Positions 54,088 through 63,101 of a DNA stretch of 64,000 nucleotides are shown here, one piece after another. How positions within the stretch are numbered: position 1 is the first letter of the stretch; each line of letters opens with the position of its first letter. The notes beneath the pieces were generated by a model. It did not search any database and had not been told where the DNA came from. It saw only the letters and a list, made by a program, of their open reading frames with translations. The DNA comes from Dactylorhiza incarnata (taxonomy: Eukaryota; Streptophyta; Magnoliopsida; Asparagales; Orchidaceae). The position numbers and the translations under genes are program-made. Location of the stretch: NCBI GenBank assembly GCA_033032865.1, contig JAWHQI010000028.1, positions 8,141,001 to 8,205,000 of the forward strand, given 5' to 3'.

Positions 54088-55292
54088 TGTACAATCCCGA
54101 TATTCGCCAGGCGAGGAGGCACAGTTTAAGAAGGCAACAGGATGAAGGAAGTAATAAGAGAGGAAGGCCCTAGAGCCAAAGACCTCGCGAGAGGGGCCTT
54201 GGAGAAGTCTCTCCTGGAAGGCTCGCTGAGAGGCGAGCGAGAAGGGTCGGCGAGATGAACGCTCACAGGCAGTTTGAGGAAGCTTTCTGAGCTCGACGAA
54301 AGGAGTCCCGCGTTCGACGAACTTTCCCGTGTTCGTCGAGCTCACCTGCGGTCGTCGAGCTCACCCCTGTTCAGCAAAATCATCAGAAGTCGACGAAGTG
54401 TTCTAAGCTCGTTAAAGCTAAAGGGATGGTCTCGCAAGAGGAGTCGCGAGATCCTGATCTCGACAGATATCCTCAAAAGACTGGGCCAAGCAAGGGCTGG
54501 CGAACCAATACCTCGTAAGCCGCTGGCAGAAGAATACCTATTCTATGTTCGCGAGATCGGGCCTCAGCGGTCGACGAACATCCCGTCTCAGCGGTCAACG
54601 AATAGTTTAACATTCTGCGTTCATCGAGCTCGTCTGTGTTTAACGAAATGTGTTCTGTGCACGACGAATTCAAGAGGCGGTTTTGCAAGAATGCTCGCAA
54701 GACCAGACCTCGGCAGATACCGCCACAGGGGGCCAGCGAGGTCCTCGCAGGGCGATCGCCTAGGAGAGGCATCGCGAGCAGGACTCGCGAGAAGGCCCGC
54801 GAGAGCTTTGGCAGTAGTGTTCTCGCAGTTTCTTGCCCATAGGTTGATGGGGCCAAATTACCCTTTTACCCTTGGTGGTCTGCCTTTAGCCTCTCCAAAC
54901 AGCAGAGTTTGGCTGTTAGCAGACCCATTTGGGGTGCGGATAGTAAAATCAAAAGGCGGAATCCTGCTATTTGCAGGCCAGATCAGAAAACCTATAAATA
55001 AGACCTCAAGGGCACCTTTGGAGAGGACTTGACTTCAGCTTCTCTCTCCTCAGGCTCTCCTTGGCTAGCATTTCCAGAGCTCTCCAAGGTGCCCGATTCT
55101 CATCTTTGGCTTGGGAGGGGAAGCGCTCAACGATCTTCTGGGTTAGTGGAGGGACCTCCTCGCTGTGACTAAGGTCTTAGTCATTTTCCTAGTCTTCAGT
55201 CTACCTTCTCCTAGGGAGTAGTAAGGTCTAGCTGCCCCTCATTTCAGTGAGGGCCCCGAGCTTCACAAGAGGCTGAGAAATCGATTTCAACA
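54088..55292 (+). repeat. 5' LTR of Gypsy-G2
   Basis: 1205 bp, TGTACAATCCCGATATTCGC to TTTCAACA. The TATA-proximal half is close to G1 (TATA box 54993-55000). The upstream half differs and holds a TTCGTCGAGCTC / TTCGACGAA cluster at 54290-54400. Confidence 0.9.
54290..54400. repeat. TTCGTCGAGCTC motif cluster in Gypsy-G2 U3
   Basis: GCTCGACGAA, GTTCGACGAAC, GTTCGTCGAGCTCAC, GGTCGTCGAGCTCAC and AGTCGACGAAG follow each other within 110 bp. Related to the TTCGTCGAAC cluster of Copia-F. Confidence 0.82.
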
Positions 55293-55348
55293 TTTTGGTG
55301 CGGTGAGCGTGGAGCGTGGCTGGTCCAAGAAAGTTCCAAGGAGCAGAT

Positions 55349-55404
55349 ATGACAGGAGGCGAGGATCAGGGCGAGGAGTTCAGCGAGTCACCGCATGCGG
55401 TGAA
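55349..55404 (+). CDS. Gypsy-G2 Gag, first codons (interrupted)
   Basis: ATG at 55349 at the same distance from the LTR as in G1, MTGGEDQGEE. Cut by element H at 55404/55405; continues at 60453. Confidence 0.82.
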
Positions 55405-56177
55405 TGTAACGCCCCTTATTTTCATTATTTATTTTGCGTAGCCGCTGTGACGTAATTTTGGCGTTAGGGCGTTACGTCAGCTCATCAGGTTTAGTTTTGA
55501 GCCTTAGCTTAGTTAAAGTATGTAATTTAGATCGAGCGGGCGAGTTTTCGCGTCGTTTTGATTTGTAGAGAAGATTTTGTGTATTATTGAGAATTTAGCT
55601 TTGGGAAGCTTTTACCCGAGTTTGGCTCATCGGAATTGAATTCTGACTTCGCCGTTGGATTCGTAGCACCGTGTTTCAGTTAAGGTGCGAATTTCGTGGA
55701 AATCCGAGGTGATCTAGTTTCCCTCGCGGTTTAAGTGAATTGGGGAATTAATTAATTAATTAAATAATAATTTATGTTATATATAAAGCCTAAAATCTTC
55801 TTTCCCTATTCGCCTTCTTCTCCATCGACCCCAAACCAGCCGCCGAGCGAAAGAGCGAGAGCGGAGCTTCGAGGAGCGTTTGGTTTCAATTCCTAGGGCT
55901 GTAGTAGTCAGAATCATGTTTGGAGAGTGGATTTGGAAAGCTCTCGGCGAGATCTTCGTCTTAGTGGTAAGCTTTTCCCGCTTTGTGGAATTTTTGGAGT
56001 TAAGGTAGTGACCTAACCCCTCCTTTTGGTCCGAAAAGTTTCAGGAATCTGTGCTCGTGCGCTTTCCTAGCCGATCCATAACTTCCGAAGCGGAGATCTT
56101 CGAGTTTGCAAGGTTTAAGGCAAGTGGCAATTTCTTTCTCCTTCTCTTTGTTGTTGGAGTGTTGTTTCTTGCTTGTA
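55405..56177 (+). repeat. 5' LTR of H, truncated
   Basis: Corresponds to the first ~780 bp of the 2433-bp 3' LTR, breaking after TTTCTTGCTTGT. TATATAAAG at about 55780-55788. Confidence 0.88.
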
Positions 56178-57913
56178 ATAAGAAACATTGGAGACATTTA
56201 TTATAAGGAGTGTCATGCAAGATTTATACGGATCACAAGAGCCTGAAGTATGTCTTCACCCAAAAAGAGCTGAATTTGCGCCAACGGAGGTGGTTGGAGT
56301 ATGTTGCAGATTATGAGGTTGATATCCTCTATCATCCGGGTAAGGCTAATGTAGTGGCTGATGCCCTGAGCAGAAAGACTGCGCATATCTTCAATCTCTC
56401 TGTGCCATCCTTAGTAGAGGAGTTTTTGTTGATGGATATTTCTGTCGGTAGTTGCACCGCGTCTTCGAGCTTAGAGGCTGATGAACCTTCTTAGATTACC
56501 CTTACGAGATTGCATCAGAAGGAAGATCTTGACTTGTAGCATCTTCGAGATAGGACTGAAAAAGGAGAATTACCTGATTTTTCTATTGATGATAAAGATA
56601 CCCTGATGTATCGAGGTAGGTACTGCATTCTCGCGTCGGAAGATATTCGAGCAAAGATCTGTAGTGAGGCGCACAACTCTAGTGTTTCCTATCATCCTGG
56701 TTCCACAAAAATGTACATAGACCTGAAGCAAATTGTTTGGTGGCTAGGTATGAAGAATGTTATAGCTAAGTATGTTTCTGAATGTTTCCTGTCAGCGCGT
56801 AAAGGCGGATCATAAGAGGCCTGGAGGTAAGTTGAACCCGTTGGATATTCCAAGCTGGAAGTGGGAGAGTATTTCAATGGACTTCAATACCGGATTGCCG
56901 AGGTCTCCCGCAGGTCACGATTCGGTATGGCTCATAGTTGACCGTCTGACAAAGTGTGCTCACTTTGTGCCGTTTAAAATTGGATATTCAATGGAGAAGA
57001 TAGCAGAGCTATGCTTGGACGAAGTCATCAGATTGCATGGTGTGCCCGTAAGCATTGTGTCGGACCGATACTCAAGGTATATGTCTCGTTTCTGGCGAGT
57101 TTGCAGGGAGCTTTGGACACTGACCTTAGATACTCTACCGCTTACCACACCCAGACAAATGGTCAGACGGAGAGAGTGAATCAGATTTTGGAAGATATGA
57201 TGAGGTGTTATATTCTAGATCATGGAGGAACTTGGGACAAGCGTCTTGGATTGATGGAATTCGCCTACAATAATAGTTATCAGGAGAGTTTGCAAATGGC
57301 CCCCTTTGAGGCTTTGTACGGGAGGCGTTGCCGAACTCCCTTGTTTTGGTCCGAGGTTGGCGAGAGGTCGTTGTTAGGACCTGAGGCTTTGGAAGAGATG
57401 AGCGTTGCTGTGACTCATATCCGTGAGAAGCTTCGAATTGCTCAGGAGCGGTATGAGAAGTACGCTAATCGGAGGAGAATGGATCTAGAGTTTTCCGTTG
57501 GAAACTTAGTGTTCTTGAAAGTTTCTCCGACGCCGGGCGTTAAGAGATTTGGATGGAACCTCAAGTTGGACCCCCGGTATGTGGGACCTTTCCAGGTTGT
57601 TGAACGCATCGAAGTGTCCGCTTATAGATTAGACTTGCCTGCCTCCTTTCCAGATGTTCACGATGTGTTTCATGTGAGCCAGTTGAGGAAGTGTTTGCGT
57701 AGTGATCGGCTTGTTCTTGATTCGGTGCCCATTTTGTAGCCCAATCTTTCGTATGTTGAAGAGCTTGTCCGAATCTTGGAGACTCAAGAGCGTGTGTTGC
57801 GGAGGAAGACGATTCCGATAGTTAAGGTTCTTTGGAAGAATCTGGGTGTCGAAAGCGCAACATGGGAGCTGGAGTCTGCCATGAGAGAGACTCATCCTAG
57901 CCTCTTCTCTTAG
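56178..57913 (+). pseudogene. H: RNase H, integrase and chromodomain
   Basis: RNase H: KHWRHLL, a stop (TAA where Tyr is expected), [20 protein letters not shown] and [16 protein letters not shown]. Integrase zinc domain: ICSEAHNSSVSYHPGSTKMY and YVSECFLSARKGG (frame shift at the second Cys). Core: SWKWESISMDFNTGLPRSPA (first Asp), SIVSDRYSRYMSRFW (second Asp), TNGQTERVNQILEDMM (Glu). C-terminus: FSVGNLVFLKVSPTPGVKRF and DPRYVGPFQVVERI. The chromodomain follows a stop at 57737 (VRILETQERVLRRKTIPIVK, VESATWELESAMRETHPSLF). Gag, protease and RT are deleted. Confidence 0.9.
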
Positions 57914-58019
57914 ATTTCGGGTAAACCTTCTGTCTGAAAACCTTTGGATTTGATTCTGTATCTTTCTTAACCTATGAATTTAAAGTTTCAGGACGAAACT
58001 TCCTTTTAGGGAGAGTGAC

Positions 58020-60452
58020 TGTAACGCCCCTGATTTTCATTAATTATTTTGCGTAACCGCTGTGACATAATTTTGGCGTTAGGGCGATACGTCAGCTCGT
58101 AAGGTTTAGTTTTGAGCCTTAGCTTAGTTAAAGTATGTAATTTAGATCGAGCGGGCGAGTTTTCACGTCGTTTTGATTTGTAGAGAAGATTTTGTGTAGT
58201 ATTGAGAATTTAGCTTCAGGAAGCTTTTGCCCGAGTTTGGCTCGTCGGAATTGAATTCTGACTTCGCCGTTGGATTTGTATCGCCGTGTTTCAGTTAAGG
58301 TGCGAGTTTCGTGGAAATCCGAGGTGATCTAGTTTCCCTCGCGGTTTAAGTGAATTAGGGAATTAATTAATTAATTAAATAATAATTTAGGTTATATATA
58401 AAGCCTAAAATCTTCTTTCCCTATTCACCTTCTTCTCCATCGACCCCAAACCAGCCGCCGAGCGAAAGAGCGAGAGCGGAGCTTCGAGGAGCGTTCGGTC
58501 ATCGATTCCTAGGGATGTTGTAGTCGAAATCGTGTTTGGAGAGTGGATTTGGAAAGCTCTCGGCGAGATCTTCGTCTTAGTGGTAAGCTTTTCCCGCTTT
58601 GTTGAATTTTTGGAGTTATGGTAGTGACCTAACCCCTCCTTTTGGTCCGAAAAGTTTCAGGAATCTGTGCTCGTGCGTTTTCCTAGCCGATCCATAGCTT
58701 CCGAAGCGGAGATCTTCGAGTTTGCAAGGTTTAAGGCTAGTGGCAATTTCTTTCTCCTTCTCTTTGTTGTTGGAGTGTTGTTTCTTGCTTGTGTTCGTAT
58801 CGCATTATCTCACCTCTTGATCTTGGAGTGTTACTTGGCTAATCTAACACTTGGACTCCCTTTGGAGATCCCCCCTAAATGTCTACTTTTTCCCTCGGAT
58901 CGAGTCAGTCTGTAGCCCAGACCTTCGATTTCTTTTTCTCGAGAAGTCCCTTAGTGTCTCGAGAAATCCTTTGGTTTTCTCGAGAAATCCTCTCTTCCCC
59001 TCGAGAAATCCTTGCTGTAAGCCCTTAACCTCTCGAGAAATCCCTGCATCTCTCGAGAAACCCCTTACTTCTCGAGAAATTGCTGAGAAAACCCTTACTT
59101 CTCGAGAAACTGCTGAGAAACCCCTTACTTCTCGAGAAATCCTCTCTTCCTCTCGAGAAATCCTTACTTCTCGAGAAATCCCCCGCTGAGAAAGCCCTTA
59201 CTTCTCGAGAAATGTTGTTTAGCCTTCCCTCACCTTTCAAGAAATGCATGTTTGAGTCTCCTACCTTTCAGGGTTGCATGAGCAACCCTTTCTCTCTTCT
59301 CATGGAATCTTCTACCCTTGTGGTTGATGTAACTTATGGGTTCTCTTATGGTTAGTATTGGAAAATGTTTACTTTGTAGTGACCCTATCTCTTAGGGCAT
59401 CTTGGTGATTATCCTTCCGGGCAGCGTCCCGTGTCTAATTGAAAGTTAATTAATAAGAACCATTATCTTTAGCCTTGCACGGTAGTCGTGTTTGAGGGGA
59501 CAGTGGGTGAAATGTTATAGCCTTATACGATAGTCGTGTTTGGGTGGTTGGGTCTAGAGGCACCCCCACCCGGTTTGGGGCTTTGGGTGGCGGAGGTAGG
59601 TAACCGCTCCCATTTCAAATGAGTTGATCAGTCTCTTTAAATAAAATTTACAAGATAAATGAACTTGTTTGTTCCTCTTTTGGTATTTAGTGCACATGGT
59701 GCTTTGCTGAGTTCTTGTTAGAGCTTCTCTTTCGGTAAATATGGCTTGGGTTGGTACCCCTTATGACTTGATTACTTTTCTGCTGGTTTTCTGCCACTTG
59801 TAATTCCTTGCTGAGGCGTTCTTTGATTTATTGAATGCCTCAGGTTCAGAGCCATAGCGGCTAGTGGTGTAGCCTGAAGTTCAGAGCTTTTGTAGTTGTT
59901 CACCACGCTGCTGCGAGGTAGTTATTTTTTTTAGTTTCTTCTTGTGCTCAGGCATACTAGTTGGTGCCAATGGGTTAGTGTCATGTTGTTGATGCCCATT
60001 GTGCCCTTTTTATACTTTATTGTTTATTTGCCAGATTATGCCACTACTTTTAGATCTTGTGTATCTTACTCTCTGGGAATGATTTATGTTAGGTGTACTA
60101 CAGTTATAAGAATGGCTTTTCTTCATCCTCATTGCATTCCTTCTAACTGAAACCCTTAACTTTAAATTCGCCTTAAGGTATTTTTCTACTCTTACAATAC
60201 GCCTAGTTATGTGCATCTCATTTACTTTATTCTCTGTCGTTTGCATACATTTAGGACTTTAAGTAAACTGACTTACAATACCCCTAATAAATGATTTCAA
60301 ATGATGACTTATCATATAATCATGTTTTATTTAGTTAAGTAATAGGTTTCCGCCTGAGCGTCTACAGTTGTCTCTTGTATGACGTGGCATCATGACGTGT
60401 ATTTTCTCTTACTCTGATATTCTTAAATTTGGAGAAAATGCGGGTTGTGACA
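58020..60452 (+). repeat. 3' LTR of H
   Basis: 2433 bp, TGTAACGCCCC to TTGTGACA. TATA box near 58394-58402. An intron-like segment 58583-58660 (GTAAGC ... TTTCAG) is also present in the truncated 5' LTR. A CTCGAGAAATCC array lies at 58938-59215. Confidence 0.9.
58938..59215. repeat. Array of 12 CTCGAGAAATCC repeats
   Basis: Twelve copies of TCTCGAGAAATCC or close variants, spaced about 17-37 bp. The core TCTCGAGA is an 8-bp palindrome. It lies ~540 bp downstream of the H TATA box, unlike the other clusters. Confidence 0.93.
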
Positions 60453-61449
60453 ATGACACCGAGGATGTTCGCAGATTTCAGGAGGGATGTGCTTGACACC
60501 TTCGGGCTCACGGTCGCGGCGCTGCGGAGTGAGTTTGCGACCCCAGCACCTCAGGCGACCCTTCCCCCAGCAGCGGTTGGCGAGAATGCCCCGGGGGGAA
60601 GGGACGGAAAGGAAATCGCTGGAGGTTCGGTACAAGACCTGGAGGGGCGAGTGTTGTTTGCCAGTCCGGCGAGCTCTGTGCCGGCGAGCTCTGTGCCGGC
60701 GAGCGCGGCGCAGGCGAGCACGCTCCCGGAGGATGTAGCGACTGTGGGAGTGGTCCAGGTGAACACCGCTTTCGCGAGCGCAGTCCCCGCGAGCCCGAGT
60801 CTGGCGAGAGAGCTCGGGGGGGGGGGGGGGCATGTGGAGCGAGAAAGGATGGCAGAAGGGGGAAGTCCCTTCTGCGAGTTAGTACTTTCTGCACCTATCC
60901 CGGCAGGGTTCGGAGAGTGGGACATGGTGTACTACAACGGCAGGGATGACCCTGTCCAACATCTCCAGTCTTTTGAGGACTCGGTCTCTATCAGGCCGAT
61001 GTGAGATGCTTTCAAGTGTCAACTCTTCGCCGTCACCCTTAAAGAATAAGCCATGGACTGGTTCCATCAGCTCCCTACAGGGTCGATCTACGCCTTTGAA
61101 GATTTGCGCCAAAGTTTCTTGCTGCGATTCACAACTTCAAAAAAGAGGAAGAAGGACGCCGAGTCTCTCTTCAAAGTGAAGCAGGAACCTAAGGAGTCGT
61201 TGGCTCGCTATGCGGATCGGTTCCAGGAAGAAGTCCTGCTCACTCAGGAGATGACTGGGTTTGCACTCCAGCTCGCCTTCACGGTCGGGCTGAGGGAAAG
61301 TTTCTTCAAAATGGCTCTGAAGAGGAAGGCCCCCGTCTCCTACGAGGAGCTAATTGAGAGGGTGGCGGAGGAAATCGAGAGTGAGGAGGCCAACCCGGAA
61401 CTCACCAAGAGGCTAGCAAATCTCAGCGAGCTAGAGGTCAGGCAGCAAG
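60453..61449 (+). pseudogene. Gypsy-G2 Gag, main part
   Basis: Parallel to 13535-13571 plus 19495-20460 in G1: RMFADFRRDVLDTFGLTVAA, VYYNGRDDPVQHLQSFEDSV, MDWFHQLPTGSIYAFEDLRQ, KQEPKESLARYADRFQEEVL and ANPELTKRLANLSELEVRQQ, then cut by Copia-I. In-frame stops at 61003 and near 61048. A 15-G run at 60816-60830 adds glycines absent from G1. Confidence 0.9.
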
Positions 61450-62293
61450 TGATAGTTTGTTAGGTGTAGTCAATATTACCTAGAGGGGGGGGGGGGGGGT
61501 GAAAAGGTTTTACTTATTTTCTTTATATAATCCTAATGTATCTAGCTGCAGAAAACTCAATCACAGAATGCACACAAGGATGTATAGAGGTTCCTCAAGA
61601 CAGGGTGCCTTGAGTAGTCCTCTTTCCCCCTTGACCTTTCTAACAGTGAGTTAGACAAGGCCACAAACTCCAATCTCAGCTCCTTGAGCTTACACCACAA
61701 GTTGCTCTGAACTTCTCAGATCAAGAGTGATCCTACCTCAGGCACAGCAGCCATACACTCAGGCTCAGTAGCCCTACACCTAAGGCACAGCAGCCCTACA
61801 CTCAGGCTCAATAGCACTACACCTCAGGCACAGCAGCCCTACAGCTCAGAGTTATGTAACTCCTACCACTCAAAAATCACACAGATTTCCTACCTCAGAC
61901 CTATCAAGAAGTCCTACCACTCAAGTTGTCAACACAGCTTTACACACAGGCTCAACAGTCTTTCACTCAGGCAATAATGCCTTACAAAGATATAAGAGAG
62001 TTTGTATTAAATACAGAAGACAAAAGGTTTACTCTCAGGTCTTCTGATTTCTTTCTTCAGATCTGAAAGACAGCAGCTTCATATTTGAATCACCTTGATC
62101 TTCTCCTTCAGCAAAGCAGAAGATTAACTTGCCCTTCTTGAGTTGGTACAGGAAGAGCTAACTAATCTCCTTCAGAAGATTAACTCCAGCTTCAGAGAAC
62201 AACTTCAACTGGCTGGAACGTGAATGCTCGATTGCGGCTTGCAGCAAAAGCTTTTCTATAGAATGGTGCTTGTTGTTGTGCCCTAGCTTTTGA

Positions 62294-62300
62294 TTTTATA
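62294..62300 (-). promoter_or_regulatory. TATA box of Copia-I LTR
   Basis: TATAAAA on the minus strand, downstream of the CTCAGCGG cluster, in the same position as in Copia-A. Confidence 0.68.
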
Positions 62301-62422
62301 CCTCCAGAAGGCTTCAACGGCTATTACAATCCTCCTGACACAGTATGGGGCAGATTGGAGTTGCTTTTCCCTTTTTATATTGGCTTGCGCTAAAAGCAGA
62401 TCCCGTCAGCACATTTGAATCT

Positions 62423-62594
62423 GTCTCAGCGGTTGGGCTGAGACAACTTCCAGTCTCAGCGGTAGTTCTAGTCTCCTTCACAGTGGTTCCGCTGGGACAG
62501 ACACAAGTCTCAGCGGTTTTCCTCTATCTACAGCTCTGCAAGCCCAGACTCCATCTCAGCGGCTGGACTGAGACAGAGATGTCGTCTCAGCGGT
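62423..62594. repeat. CTCAGCGG motif cluster in Copia-I LTR
   Basis: GTCTCAGCGG half-sites at 62423, 62453, 62504 and 62583, with facing GGGCTGAGAC, CCGCTGGGAC and GGACTGAGAC. Two form inverted pairs around 2-4 bases. Confidence 0.85.
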
Positions 62595-62753
62595 TTTGGG
62601 CAGATTGTTACCAATACTATTCCTTGTTTTGGAGTAACCGAACCCTGCATGCTTATGAGAAACAAATAGGGTTTATCAAATACAACTTGTACTTTGTATT
62701 TGAGTGTGAGGCCTCTTCAAATTAAAGGGACATTGATGGTCAATTTCCCAACA

Positions 62754-63101
62754 ATTTCCCCCAATATGAAGAAGCAGAACACTTTCAAATGCAAGAGTAC
62801 ATGACTTATAAATTTTTGATATGTATCAATGCTGCAATGAATTCATCATATTAAGCAAACAGATTTTATAACAGATGATCAGAAATATATATCCACAGCA
62901 GATAATCAATCCATCACTGTGAGTTGAAAGATATGACAATGCATCTCATAATAACATAACCAATAATACCAAGGTAAAACTTAGCTAAATCTCAGATTAG
63001 TGTTTCAGATAAAGCAGTATTTAATTACCTCAGTTTGCACAAAATATTTTAGACAGATTCTAGTTCAATCACCATTCAACCATTCCTAGGAGTTTTATAC
63101 A
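62754..63101 (-). other. 3' spacer of Copia-I
   Basis: AT-rich, purine tract at 62754-62765 (minus ATTGGGGGAAAT). Nothing else that I can support. Confidence 0.6.

Larger units (their letters stand above)
55405..60452 (+). mobile_element. H: chromodomain Ty3/Gypsy element with internal deletion
   Basis: Left end TGTAACGCCCC; a truncated 5' LTR (55405-56177) is joined directly to RNase H and integrase (56178-57913). A purine-rich TTTTAGGGAGAGTGAC and a complete 3' LTR (58020-60452, ending TTGTGACA) follow. Comparison with the G1 gag implies a target duplication GTGAC with one substitution in each copy (GTGAA on the left, ATGAC on the right). Confidence 0.88.
61450..62753 (-). repeat. 3' LTR of Copia-I
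   Basis: 1304 bp, TGTTGGGAAATTGACC to CAAACTATCA on the minus strand. TATA box TATAAAA at 62294-62300. A 15-G run lies at 61485-61499. Confidence 0.9.

Noticed and set aside
58938..59215. CRISPR-like look of the CTCGAGAAATCC array
   Set aside because: Units are only ~13 bp, spacers vary in length and content without order, and the array sits inside a plant LTR with no cas genes.
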